A stretch of DNA of 64,000 nucleotides from assembly GCF_047948215.1 (NCBI RefSeq), contig NC_134464.1, positions 3,978,001-4,042,000 on the forward strand, written 5' to 3'. The notes under the pieces are model-generated. The model saw only the letters and a list, made by a program, of their open reading frames with translations. It did no database searches and was not told the origin of the DNA. Of this stretch, positions 1-11,611 are shown piece after piece. Position 1 is the first letter of the stretch. Each line of letters begins with the position of its first letter. Source of the DNA: Lycorma delicatula (lineage: Eukaryota; Arthropoda; Insecta; Hemiptera; Fulgoridae). The position numbers and the translations under genes are program-made.

Positions 1-1601
1 ATTGTTTAATCTCTAAATGCGGTTGCGGTCTTATTTAATGCGTTATCATCATGCGGTGTAGAAATTTTGTTATTTTTAATATTATTGCAATTATTTACTC
101 AAAAATCGAAACCTTTTTTTGCGATTCGATTGCAATTTTTTTAATATTATGTTGATTTTATTTAATGTGTATACTTGTAAATAACTTTTTTAGTTTCCAT
201 TTTAATTTTTTATTAGCTTTAATATATTTATAAAAGTAGATTTTAAAACGTCAGGATTGTCTTTGGTACATTATTTAATTTACATAGTTTTATCGGTAAA
301 TAGTTTTTCCAGATTTACTTTGACTTGAAGAAAAAGGTTTAAATACAATAGTTTTTTTTATTTAATAAAGTTCTTGTATAAATTAGAATTAATGATATCA
401 GGAGTCTATTACACCCCCCCCCCCCTTATTAATGCATTTCCTTTAACTATTTGTTAAAAACGTTGATACTTGTATGTGTGATTTTTTTATAGTTTATTGA
501 CAAAATTGTTATTCTTTCTCTTTAATTATTAGTACTATTTGTCTTTTTTACTTTGATAGGTAATACTTATTTAGTCTTGTAATATTAGGTAAATGTACGT
601 AGTAATGTAATGATGTAATTTAACATTTAAGTAATTTTTAATCTAAAAAATTTAATCGAAATTTTAAGAATGTTAAGCACCGGTTTTTTTATACATTATC
701 ATCAATTTTTTTTGTTAGTTTTATTTTTTTCTCAGATTGTTTTTATTTGTGGTTTTCTCAGATATTTTTTTTTTTTTAAAGCGGTGGTGATTTTTTAAAA
801 AACTTTCTAGATATCATGTACATTTTATAAAAATTGCGTATTAACTTTTTTTCTTTTAAAGAAAAAAAAAACAAAATTGTTGTGACTTATGATTATTATA
901 TTGTGATGTTATACAGCGGTTGTGAAGTTATTACATTACTTTGTTGTGAAGGACGTACTTTATTGAAGGTCAAGAAAATTACAGCATGTCAAAAACTATC
1001 AATGCGTACCGTGTGTAAGTTATTATTTCTAGTTGGTTTTTTTCAGCAAAATTATGTAATTGTGTTTATTAATTTTTTTTTCGTTATTTCATTTTAATAC
1101 ATTATTTTGTTAACAAGTGACAAATAAGTTTACTTCGCGCGTGATATTTGTTTGCCGATGAGCTTGAAGTTTAATAACTCGTTTCATAATAACGGTAAAA
1201 CATCGAAGTCGAGCTTCGTTCACTTTGTAATCGCTTTTTTTTTTAATTTCTGCGTTTTCATTTTATTGAAATGAAAAAGGAAAATCTGACTTAAATATGC
1301 TTCACGAATAACTAATCTTTTCCGATCGCCTCGTTTGATTCGAGTGTTTTTGAGATTTTTTCAGTTTTCCGATTTTCTCACGAAACAGCTATTGCGATCG
1401 GAAATAGTTAATTTAGATAAAAATACGAAAGAGCGGTTGCTAAATCCGTAACCGATAAGAAAATTGTGTACCGGGAATCAGTAGACCGTACAACAAATAC
1501 AAACAGGCGCAATACTAGCGAGGATAGATTACTCAGTAAAGCGGCGCCGAGACGTATATTAAGGCAGCAGTCGCTAAGATAGATCGTGCTAAGGCTAAGG
1601 C
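1..1601. other. AT-rich non-coding DNA
   Basis: No gene or repeat is recognised here. The stretch is rich in T and A homopolymers. The only notable feature is a run of 12 C residues at 414-425. A short plus-strand reading frame at 834-1097 is made almost entirely of F, I, K, L, V and Y codons, as expected by chance in such composition, and I do not call it a gene. Confidence 0.7.
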
Positions 1602-2550
1602 TTTTTTTTTACGTCGGAAGTGAGAAAATTTGCCTCGGCAAACGCCCAGCAGCCCGTACATGCTGGGTTTGTGGGGTTCACCGCCTACTGCAGTGGGACC
1701 CGCTAAAAAACCACTTCCTCACGCGACGTGATGCTGGAATTGCCGTCGATGGCATAACCTCAGCACCTCGCAATCGTACAAATATTTACACCTCTCATTC
1801 ACACTCCCCGCATTCAGACTCAGAATACATACACCACAGCTATGCCGGCCTCAGACAACAGGAACGCGTCCCGCGGGAGCCGTTGGTGACGACAATGCCG
1901 AGGCACCCCCGCCACCCGCCGCCGAAGGCTAGCGCCCGTCCGTCATCTCCGTTGTCCGCCTCGCGGTCCTCCTCTATCGGTTTCTGTTGTAGCACCCTTT
2001 TAAACCACCGGGCACACGCGGTCCATCCCCCACCGGAAGAGAGCATCAACCGCATAACTTCCCCCGGCGAGTTCCAATCGTCACGCGGTATCTCCTGTCT
2101 CCATCTGTATCCACTTCATCGCGATACCGGTACGGTTCGGTGCGCCTCTTTCCGATTCTGCAGAGGTAGACTCCGAACGACCCGCGACCCGACAACCGCT
2201 GAGCCTTCCAGAAGTCCACCTCTCCGTGCAACTCTATTGAGCCAACCAGCCGCCTCTGAGATCAATGTGTAGGTCCGATGCCCCTCCTTTGCACTCCGCC
2301 ACCTCTCCTGCCGGTCGGCCGGCAAGCGGTCCGTCGCCGCTTCTCTACCACGTGTGGCTCTATCTCTTCTTTCTTTGTAAGCAGGTCCAACGGTGGCGTA
2401 CCAGCCGCCGCTAATGAGGCATCCGATGATACCGTCCGGTAGAGCCGCGCAACTCTTATCGCCAGCCTCCTATAAATGCCGTTCAATCTCCGGACATTTC
2501 TCACCCTATCCAAAGGCCTCCCATCATACCGGTGCCGCGTACAAAATCAT
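1602..2550 (-). pseudogene. Non-LTR retrotransposon ORF2, C-terminal part and 3' UTR (R1/Jockey type)
   Basis: This is the 3' part of a reverse-transcriptase-bearing retrotransposon, read on the minus strand. Going 3'-ward from 2550 the frame gives ILYAAPV then, after a stop and frameshift, a stretch with RRLAIRVARLYRTVSSDA and GTPPLDLL, the conserved block after the palm domain in R1/Jockey-type ORF2 proteins. It is followed by RQERW...TYTLISEA and RLSGRGSFGVYL, which match the C-terminal W-x-x-W and GHGxF region of these proteins. Several frames are used, so the gene is dead. The base composition is clearly more GC-rich than the flanks. A run of nine T at 1602-1610 (A on the sense strand) could be the remains of a poly(A) tail. 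The clade is inferred from motif style, not a search. Confidence 0.8.
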
Positions 2551-2660
2551 CGGTAAGATAAGACTAAGACTTGGGAGTTACAAGTGAGCGTCGTGGTTTT
2601 GACGTGCGGCAAAAACTCCTGGTAAACGGTGTAGCCAGTGCCCTTGTGTTACATACAGCA
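2551..2660 (+). pseudogene. Inverted 5' segment of the same retrotransposon ORF2
   Basis: Directly beyond the minus-strand segment, the plus strand encodes KIRLRLGSYK and, after a frameshift, GFDVRQKLLVNGVASAL. In R1/Jockey-type ORF2 proteins a stretch of this kind (a basic patch, K/R-LL, then VxSxL) lies immediately before the LYAAPVW motif, which is exactly where the minus-strand segment begins. The two pieces are therefore adjacent parts of one element, with the upstream piece flipped. This is the arrangement made by twin priming during target-primed reverse transcription. Past about 2650 the sequence loses any resemblance to the element and the AT-rich flank resumes. Confidence 0.65.
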
Positions 2661-5616
2661 GTGCGCGATGTGAATTACAAAGTAATATCTATTTTAGAAA
2701 ATCTTTTCTCCGTCGTAGTGTTTTTATTTTTTGATCGCTCTACGCAATTTCGTACTCGCCTTATCAGAACGAAAAGTAATAGGTAATACTTTTTGAAAAA
2801 TAACTATAGTCGGAAAAAGGAAATCGAAACTATTGTAATGTAACGAAATCTGCTTAGGTTAAAAGAAAGTGAAGTTCATCTCCTTTTTTTACCGTTATTA
2901 TAAAGTTAGTTATTAAAATACAAACTCATTTCAAAGTTATAACACGCAAATAATGTTATTCAAGTTTTTTCTTAGATTTTTTATTTACTTTTTTAGTAGT
3001 AGTGAATTTGGTTTGCGTATGTGCATTAATTAATTGTAATTAGTTTTGGTTCATTTTTTAAATATTTTATATATATATATAAGTTAATTTTTTTAATTAT
3101 ATCTGATATCGTTGTTTAGCTGTCGTCGAATAGCTTTTTATTAAATAACGATCGATCGATTTGAAAAATACTTACCGTTCATTCTAATAAAGGAATGAAT
3201 GTGCGTATACATTTGTGTAAGCTTTATTTACCGTTATTTTTTCATTATTTTATTGTCATCAAAATTTTTTAGTATAATCTGTGAAAGCGAGCTCTTCGTC
3301 TAGAAAGAGGACAGTATTTACTTCCATTTCATTGCGCTAGATAAAGACGGTTTTCACTTTTACGCGCGAATACTATTTTACCGGTTTGCTACTCGGCATC
3401 GTCATCTAGTGTATTGTTTTTAAGGCGTAATATTTTAGCACGGCTTTATCCCGTTAGCATCTCGACCCCAAAAGGCGGTACAAAAGGATTGGCCTTTTGT
3501 ACCGCCAAAACAAATTCCAATAAGTTTGTTTTGCTTGTATTTTAGCTTTTACGTCTTTACCGTGAGTCTGACAGCAATAATCGGTCGATGTATACCAAAA
3601 GGAACCCGTTTGAAGAAAAACCTCGAGTAGTCGGCATCTATTATACCGCCTACTACCGTATGAGAGAGCAACGTATTACCGATCTACGGCTTCGTTTAAT
3701 CGACTTTAAATATGTACTGTAACGGTTTCTTTTTTCCAAATAATAGAGCCTCTTGAATCGAGGGTCAAGTTATTCGAACGTTAGATTTTGTGGGTTTTAG
3801 AAATATGTAATAGAATAATGAAAGACGGCGGTATCGATTACGGTAATCTACGTTAATTAAATGTTAAAACAAATGTCAGGGTGACATCCGGAACTGCGGG
3901 ACCTAAGAGTAATTCGGTTTATTCGTAGTCATTTAATAATTATATTTTCTCGACCTGTTTTTGTTCTTATTCGATGGCAGATTTTATTTCTGTTTGACTC
4001 TTGATTATGATATTTTATTAAATAATATATATTTATGGAAAATATTTTTACGGATAAAGAGTAAAAACTAAACAAAGATTTTATTTGTACGGTGGTTACC
4101 TTTAAGATAACTAAGTTAGGGTATAGAAGGTACGTATTTCTACGATTTAGAAGTAATTTAAGCATACGATTTCTGAATTTATCGGTTAACCGTGTATTCG
4201 CAGTTCGTCCTCGTTCGTATTTCTGATTGATTGTTACTTCTAATCGATTTTCGGATTTTTACATCTCGCGTATCATTTATGTTGACGGCCGGGAATATCA
4301 TTTATATTAGACGCGATTTTATTTGTAGGAAAAAATTATACTTCCGATGTTCTTATGGATATAGTTTTTTCTGTATGTTTTAAATTGTAACTACTACGTA
4401 TTAATTTTATCGATGCTGGTAGAGCGATCGGTTTTGTGTATTTTATTATTGAGCGATGGAAATTTTCTACGATTACGATTAATTTTACAATACATTCATT
4501 CATAAGGTTTTAAACTCCATTTCAGTTTTTGTTCGTTATTTAAATTTTTATCGCGGGTCACGTATAACCGACTTGAATAATTTAACTTATTAAATTATTT
4601 TGTGAAGAAAAAAATCGATGGCTCATCAGCATTGTGCGGTTTGTTCGGTAAATTAGGTTTAAAAATTGTTAACGTTGTTATTATCGTTAGACTTTGTTAT
4701 AAATTCTCTTTTCGCCGAGAATTATTGAAAGTTAAATGCATTTCTATTATTATTTTTATGTTTTAGTAATTACATTCTTCATTGTAATATAAAATTCTGA
4801 TGCCTGTTCGTACTTTTCTCATAGTCTGTGCGTACTGTTTTCAGATTTGCGGTTTCCTATTTATTTATTTATTATCGTTAGTTTTGTGCGTTAGATGATT
4901 TAATTCACTTCGTAAGCTTTAAGGCTTGTACGTAGGAATATGATATGTAATAGCTATCTTTGGCATTTATAATCACGGCATCACGGCACCGACCGTGTTG
5001 TGTTATACGGTGTGGAAATTAAATCATTTATTAGTAAAAAAGATTAGTTATTAATTTGTTGTTATTTTCTGATGTCTCAAAAAACTTGGTTTTTGCGTAT
5101 ATTTAATGTTGAAAATATCGGTATTAATAATAATAATTAATACAAAATATATACTTTCGTAATCGGTTTCGATTAATCAATATAATCGCAATGTAATGAG
5201 TGTTTTATGCCCCCCGTTTTCCCAACGGTTAAATTCAATCGTAGAAACTGGGGTATTTAAAGCGTATCTTATTACTTGTTATTCTGTATTTCTTAAAATT
5301 AGTTTATTCGGTCGTTATAAATTGTAAACGACGTAAAAAAAAATTGCGACAAAAAACCATAAAATATAATGCCTGTCGAATTACAGATCGGATTACAAAA
5401 ACTGAAAATCACCAGGAATACTGAATTTTAAAACCACTAACCTTTAATTGAAATACAAAGATATAAGTAAAAGAAAAGTTTCGATTATAATATATACTGA
5501 AACGGTTCGGTTTCGGTTTGCTTTTATATTTTTATTAAGTATTAATAATTATTAATAATGATTACGCGCTTTCCTCCCGACGATATCATCATGCGGTGTT
5601 CTGCCTAGCGGCAGGT
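2661..5616. other. AT-rich non-coding DNA
   Basis: No gene, transposase motif or SINE is recognised. The only structured item is the hairpin listed at 3474-3506. The minus-strand frame at 3929-4165 has low-complexity composition and no recognisable motif. Confidence 0.6.
3474..3506. repeat. Perfect 14 bp inverted repeat (hairpin)
   Basis: The arms GGCGGTACAAAAGG (3474-3487) and CCTTTTGTACCGCC (3493-3506) are exact complements around a 5 base spacer. There is no T tract or open reading frame that would mark it as a terminator, and eukaryotic context makes that unlikely. It may be the remains of a foldback element. Confidence 0.8.
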
Positions 5617-6188
5617 CGCTTACTCCGATGCTTCTTTTTTCCTGTTTAACCTTCGGGATTCACCGTCAGGTATTACTTCACAGGATGAATGAGGATGATA
5701 TGTATGAGTGAAGTGTAGTCTTGTCTGTACACCTGTACAGTCTCAGGTCGACCATTTCTAACTCACCGGGTTGATCTAGTGGTGAACTCGTCTTCCCAAA
5801 TCGGCTGATTTGGAAGTCGAGAGTTCCAGCTTTGAAATTCTAGTAAAGGCAGTTACTTTTATACGGATTTGAATACTAAATCGCGGATACGGGTTTTGTT
5901 TTTGTGGTTGGGTTTTAATTAACCACGCACCTTAGGAATGATCGAACTGAGGCTGTACAAGATTACACTTATTCATACATATATATCATCCTCATTCATC
6001 CTCTAAAAAGTAATACCTGAATGGTAATTCCCGGAGGCTAAACAGGAAAAAGAAAGAAAGGTCGACCATTCGTCTCTGAGATGTGCGGTTTAATTCAAAT
6101 TTGATCGTTGAAACTCTCGACTTTGAAATCAGCTGATTTGCGAAGACGCGTTCCCCGCTCAATCAACTTGGTCGGTTACTCCGATGCT
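5617..6188 (-). mobile_element. Outer tRNA-derived SINE (minus), split by a younger SINE
   Basis: Minus-strand SINE whose tail half is at 5633-5744 and whose tRNA-like head is at about 6071-6172. The whole is bounded by a target-site duplication, CGCTTACTCCGATGCT at 5617-5632 and CGGTTACTCCGATGCT at 6173-6188 (one mismatch). Compared with the other copies it lacks about 90 bases in the middle, between the B-box region and the ATTAAACCGCACATCTC segment. The head carries the A-box-like and palindromic anticodon-arm region shared by all copies. SINEs encode no protein and are mobilised by LINE enzymes. Confidence 0.85.
5757..6058 (+). mobile_element. tRNA-derived SINE (plus), nested
   Basis: Nearly full-length copy (about 300 bp). 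It begins with the tRNA-like head (GGTTGATCTAGTGGTGAAC region as A box, the symmetric AAATCGGCTGATTT arm, then a B-box region) and ends with GGAGGCTAAACAGG plus a GAAA-type tail. It is flanked by a perfect 12 bp duplication AGGTCGACCATT at 5745-5756 and 6059-6070, which is sequence of the older SINE. This proves insertion into that element. No RNA polymerase III terminator judgement is possible. Confidence 0.92.
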
Positions 6189-6209
6189 GTTTCCATTTAC
6201 TATACTTCG

Positions 6210-6667
6210 CAAATTAATTGGGACAAATTAAAAAAAAAGCACTCTTAAAAAACTATGCTTTTATTCATTCTATGCCTTTATATACACCGTTAAATACATG
6301 TATTAGTATAAAGTATGTCCTCCTTTAGCAGAACCTTTAGCACCTCTTGAAGACGTTTTGGCATCGACTGCACTAGATTAGTGCACGTATTCTTGACTTC
6401 ATCATCGTGGAACTACTCTTTTATAACATTAGTTATCATGCGGTTTTTTTCGTAAAGTTCATCTTACCTAAAGTTCTGATGGGATGTAAGTCTAGTGAAT
6501 TTCCAGGCCGATCGACCACATTTATTTATTTGATTTTCCAGCTTGTAAGTCTTGACCGATTTTAAATTATAACAAGGGAAACCGGGTCATGTTGAAATGT
6601 TACTGTCAAACGTTTGCATGAATGATACAGTCCTACGTTGTAATATTTGTATGTACACGGTCGATTC
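6210..6667 (-). pseudogene. Tc1-like transposase, C-terminal third
   Basis: DDE transposase remnant of the Tc1/mariner superfamily, minus strand. Reading downwards from about 6660: VYIQILQRR, then FMQTFDSNIST, then PGNSLDLHPIRTLGKMNF, which matches the usual Tc1 motif WPGNSPDLNPIENLW, then DDEVKNTCTNLVQSMPKRL and a short tail. At least three frames are used and there are internal stops, so it is inactive. Near 6211-6230 the sequence CAAATTAATTGGGACAAATT resembles the terminal inverted repeat of this group. The matching upstream part of the protein lies at 7591-7920, suggesting one element split by the repeat between them. Confidence 0.8.
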
Positions 6668-7590
6668 ATAATACTGTAAAAGATCGGTGTAACAGAACTG
6701 AATAACGGATCCTTGCCGATTAAGAAGAAAGTAGTAGAAAATTACAATCGAAAGAATTCAGAAGGGATCCTTTTTTGTAGGCTTACAGGTCTGTTTAACA
6801 ATCGTTTTTTGTAGTACTGTTCAACGACACACCTACAACAGATGTTGTTTCGTGACCAGAATTACAGGACCAGAGTAGGAATTCATGGGAAAATGTAAGG
6901 ACTGATTATTCTCACACTTCAACTTCGGTGTGGTTCTGCAGGTCAACGGGATATAAATATAATTCCTCCAGGAAAGAGAGTTAAGATCAGTTTTGAAGAA
7001 GCGAGTATAAGCTTATTGCTGGTGGTGTCCGGCGAAATTTTAAGACGACGTTTACTGCCGATATGTACGTACTGCAGGGTAGTGTTCGACGTGACGTTAC
7101 AAGGATTCCAGTGGACAGTGGGAGAATGCAGGAGGTTGTCTGGTGAATTTCTACAGACAATTATTGAAAGGATTAAAGTATCCGATTCGTTTGTAAACTA
7201 TCGGGTATTCGATTCATTCGTTCGTAAACTGTCGGATAGTTTTATTTCTGAAACGGAAAGGTATTTGCAGTTAAAGAATTTACTAATCTTATCTTCGTAG
7301 TAATACAATACCGGTTGTTAAAGGTATAAATATTAGCGGTCATTATAATGTCTTTAATCGACGGGACCGAATTCTGGTTTTTACTATTTAACTACTTTTA
7401 AATAAATCTTGTACTTGCCTGAAATTATATTTTGTAGGTAATCTTTGTTTATTATTATTATTGTTTGTTGTCATTATTGTTATTTGCTTATTATTGTCGT
7501 TTATTATTTTTATTGTCATTGTTATTATTGATTTGTCTTTATCTTACTCGTGTTCCTAAACTAATAAATTATAATTATATGAAAATTTTT
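6668..7590 (+). repeat. Unclassified dispersed repeat, copy 1
   Basis: This block is clearly homologous, in inverted orientation, to 26700-27490. Shared landmarks in order are AATTAAGAAGAAAGTAGT-like, GACACACCTACAACA, AGACCAGAGTAGGAAT-like, TTGCTGGTGGYGTCCGG, GTGTTCGACGTGACGT, ATTCCAGTGGACAGT and GACYGAATTCTGGTTTTTA. Both copies end in a degenerate TTA/TTG trinucleotide tail (about 7448-7545 here). A possible old coding frame around 7060-7150 reads CRGSVRRDVT then PVDSGRMQEVVW, but I cannot assign it to a family. The 3' simple-repeat tail would suit a LINE or SINE. A plus-strand frame at 7016-7300 lies inside it and is probably not a gene. Confidence 0.75.
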
Positions 7591-7920
7591 AAATTGTTAA
7601 TCTCTCAATATCCTGATCGAGCCGCGGACATGCGACAGTACCTTGAACAGAACCTAAACTTCCAGTGCCATTTGTCGTGTAACAGTTTGTTGGACGCGCT
7701 CAGGTCTCAAAGGTTCACTGTCACCTGGTCTCACGATATTCTCTTTGTAACCCTGCATAAATAAATGAGTTTCATCACTAAAAATTACTTTCTTCCGATC
7801 GTCAGCAGTCCACGGTTTATGTTTTTGGGCCCGTGTTAAACATTTTTTCTTCATTTTAGGAATTAAAAATTGCTTTTCCGTCCAGAAGCCTACGGCGTAT
7901 ACATCAAAACCGGTCGGCAA
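7591..7920 (-). pseudogene. Tc1-like transposase, central part
   Basis: Minus-strand fragment with the reading KCLTRAQKHKPWTADD, then RKKVIFSDETHLFMQGY, where SDET holds the first catalytic Asp of the DDE triad, then GDSEPLRPERVQQTV. After a frameshift it continues as GTGSLGSVQGTV. The order and wording fit Tc1-like transposases upstream of the QDGAPCH and PGNSPDLNPIE blocks. It stops where homology to the 6210-6667 fragment would be expected to resume. The N-terminal DNA-binding domain is missing above 7920. Together with the frameshift this makes it a relic. Confidence 0.85.
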
Positions 7921-10900
7921 TTAATTTCTTTTATGTTCTGAACTTGTTTTCCTTGGAATTATTTTACTATTTATTATTATTATTTTACCGGTTCTCGAGT
8001 AGTTTGCCGTTTGTGCCCGCATTTTTTTCTCCTCTTTGGAGAGATGATCCAGATTCTATGAAAGTTGTCATTTACGGTCGTCTATGGCGTTGTCATTCAC
8101 CGCCATAGAAGTGCGATCTTTAAGCCCGATAATTATTGCCCGCTATCAGTGGAGTATTATCCATTTTTAAACGCAAGAAAGCAACATGTATTACTCGCAA
8201 CCGAAGCTTAAGATGGATTACCTCCACTTAACCGGTCAAACTGCTTTCTTATTGTGAAGATCGAACAGTCGCTCCACCTCACTGCCCATCGCATAACACT
8301 TAAGAGAAAAAATAGCTTGCCCCGATCGATTTGCTCAGTAGAGTAGTATCTAATCTTCATTTCTGTTGATTTCATCCGTCTTCCTCGCTTCTCTTAATTA
8401 TGCTTAATGAATTTCAACGTGCGCTTACGACACTTAGGCGACGAAAGATTCAAAACCGATTCTTAAATAGTCAGTTATGACATTTTTAATATCGTCTCGA
8501 GCGATTTACTTCCGATAGCCGAGGTTTCGAGTCCGCGGTAATCGTTGTCTGTAAATAATTACATATTCCCCGTAGTATTAGAGACGCGTTAGATTTGTCG
8601 ACCGAGAACTGCGGATGCGATCGAAAGTGTACTTCAAAGCTTAGCGTTCGTAATGAATTTGTTTTATGTTACTAAATAGAAGTAGTTCCATTATTATGAT
8701 CGCTGCTGTTATTATTTAGTTCGTTTCTTTTTCCAAACATTTACATTAAAAATAAAGTACTTGAATTACACGTAAGTATTAATTAGTTTTTTTTTGGTTA
8801 TTTAATCTGTATGAAAATAAGTTTATCGAAACGCGTTTCCTTCGATCGGAGGATTTAATAATAATAATAATAATAAAAAACGTTAGTTGTTTTCTAACCG
8901 ATAATGTAACTTCATCGTGTGTTAAGACGACTTTGGCCTCTGTTCTCCTCGCTTTGTATACTAGAATCTTTTCCCCAGGCAAAATCATACGCTTTTAAAC
9001 AGACCTCTTATGTACGAGTATATATATGTTTTTAGTTTTTGATAAAGTTGTATATTAATTATGATCCGTAATTTTTTTTTGGTGAAAGCGATTATTTTAA
9101 TTTCTGTTAAAATTAAGTTTATCGCAAATATATTTTTTATCGAATTTGAGAAAAACAGAGGCGTGCATTTTTTATGAAAAATGTGCCGCTGCAGTTATTG
9201 TAAAAGTAGTTTGTTTGCATGTGGCTTTACGATTTAATTTTTTTTTAATTTGGATTTTAATCTATAATTATCATCATCGTGTTTATTTTTTATCGATTTT
9301 GTTTTATTTAAAATTGAATTTATTCGATTGCGCTTACACTTTTTACCTGTAATTATTTGTTCTATTTTTCGCTTTTGCGTTAAATTATTGCTTTTTATTA
9401 TTTTTTCTTCACTTTTTTGATGTGCTTTTTTAATTAATATTAATTCTAAGAGTTATTAGTTGTAAAGCTTCTGGTTTGTTATGATTATGTATATTTTTTA
9501 ATGGAAATAGTGTACCGTTGTAGAATCTACGGTAAAATGTTTTAGTATTAATGTGTGCAGTAATTCATGTTTTAGCTGTTTGTTATTTTGTTTTTTTTTT
9601 TAATTTTTAATTGCTCTTGAGTTTTAAAGAGTAACAGGATAGAGTAGTAATTTAACGTTAAATTTGTGTTTAGGGTACTGTAGAGCGATACGTATTTGTT
9701 AGTGTTTTTCCTACTTCGTTATGGTATTCGTGTCTTAATAACGCTTGTTCTAATGAAACCAAGAAATTCACAATTTTATTGTATTAGAAATTGTAAAGTT
9801 TTTTTTTTAATGTAATGTAGTGGTTAGTTGGACTTTGATAATTCCACCTTAATTTTCTAATTTGTTATATTATTACTTGTGGCTTTTTAGACGAACTTGT
9901 TGAACGCTAAGTTTTATTATATATCCGTATTTGTCGGTAAGTTAAATAACACCTGGAACTTTCTTCGGAATGCCTGTTAACTGTTTGAAAGAAACTCGCT
10001 AAAATTCCAGGAAGTAATCTCGTTTAAGTTTTGTGAAATAATTTCTTTTTCTACTTCTTATGTTTTGTATTTATGTAAATAGAATCCATCTGCAGGCTAA
10101 GTTGATACTGTCCACACGAATCTTTAAATCTTGTAGATCTCTGTCTGTCGTGTGTGTCTGCACGTACGTATTACAAATCCTGGTAAGTACCTTAGCTTCC
10201 GATTGAGCTTTTTATAATGTCGGTAGTTATTACGGTTACCGTGGGCAATTCCATAGTCGCATCTCGTCTCCATCAAATAATGTAAATACTCTACCGAGGA
10301 AGCCGTAACTCCAAACGTTCCCGGTTCCCTTAGCTAGGATTCGGTAACGGATGCCTGGCTAAGGAGAAAACAACCCAGGGAAAGAGATGTCTCGTAAGAA
10401 AGTGTAAACGTGTTCTCATAGACAATAAAACGGACAAATCCACCAAAAGGGGTACTTGAAAGACTCTCCGAGAAGTGAGTATCTATCGTTTCCGGAATAA
10501 AATAATTGTATTTTTCCGAGAATAAATTCTGGCTATTATTTAGGGAAATTCTCACTCGACGGTTAAAATTTTTGATTCGAGGGGGAAAGTATCCCGTCGA
10601 ATTGCTGCTTTCATTTTAAAAGATAATATTCCTACAGCACAGTGTGGACATATTGTATCGCTAGATTTAATTTTTCCCCTTGATTTTCTGTTTTATCGAT
10701 GAAATAATTAAAAGCATTTGTATTACAAAAGTACAACTAAATTAATAAAAATAAGCGTCCGTATACTGAAAAAACTAGAAAAAGTATTTACTCGCGTGAT
10801 AATTATTTCTATTCAGTCGATTAATGTATTCTAATAAAATTTGTTTGTACAAGACGGTTTATTTTTAAACTTTGATTTTTCTCACGAGTTATTTTTGAAG

Positions 10901-11611
10901 TCTTATTAAGGTTTCGTATTTAAAACTATTAAGTTTCTAAACGCGAGCACGTTCTAGTTTATTATTGTTTTGCTCCGTTAATATTTTCCTTTATTGCAAA
11001 GGCGATTCTTTAAGCGAGAATTCCATATTAATCTAGGATAAATAAGATGCAGAGCGAGAAAGTGAGGTTATGCGATGTTTAAAGAACGAGAAGAAAGTGG
11101 AGATAAAAGATAGGCGTAAACGGTAGCGATCCTGCATTTTTCAACGGGTGGAACGGAAAGAAATCGAGACGAAGTATTAGAAAAATAAAAGAAAGTCAGC
11201 GGCTATCTATTAAGATCCCTTGTAACTTTGGAGATCGATCGTGATGCAGTTCATATTCCTTTCTCGTACACGGTTAAATTTTTCTATTTTCACCTAAGTT
11301 TTTTCTTTCAAACCTAATGGGATACTGTAAAAAAATTTGTTGCGCATGACTTAGCTAGCGGACAAATAAACTCGTCATAGAAAATTGGAAAAATTGCATT
11401 ATTATTCTCAGTTCGTTCTTTAAATTTATCTTCCCTTGTGATATCAGTTTTATTTTTTTATTACTTTTTTCTTTTATTGACTCTTGTTATTCACAAATGA
11501 TAACGAAAACGTATATTTATTTATTCATCGATATTTTTGTACATTTTTTTATATTAATAAAAAATTCATATCGTTCGCTGTTTTACACAGGATCGTATTG
11601 CTTAAAATATA
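7921..11611. other. AT-rich non-coding DNA
   Basis: No gene is recognised. Two parts, about 8010-8400 and 10080-10560, have more even base composition than the rest and may be old repeats, but neither shows a protein motif, terminal repeat or second copy that I can find here. The minus-strand frame at 10334-10555 has no known motif. A short TAA microsatellite is listed separately. Confidence 0.55.
8856..8876. repeat. (TAA)7 microsatellite
   Basis: Seven perfect TAA units followed by an A run. It could be the tail of an unrecognised retroelement, but no element body is visible next to it. Confidence 0.9.

Noticed and set aside
1586..2272. 228-codon plus-strand reading frame, the longest in the window
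   Set aside because: It is the antisense of a non-LTR ORF2 C-terminus; the minus strand carries the recognisable motifs. Its Pro/Ser/Arg-rich sequence is what GC-rich antisense DNA gives.
3474..3506. Hairpin read as a bacterial-type terminator
   Set aside because: The context is eukaryotic with no adjacent gene or T tract, so it is listed only as an inverted repeat.
7441..7545. TTA/TTG-rich tract considered as a CRISPR-like or satellite array
   Set aside because: The units are degenerate trinucleotides with no spacers, and the same tract ends the second copy of the dispersed repeat, so it is a retroelement-style tail.
8010..8400. GC-elevated stretch considered as another transposase
   Set aside because: None of the six frames shows a transposase or reverse transcriptase motif that I can recognise.
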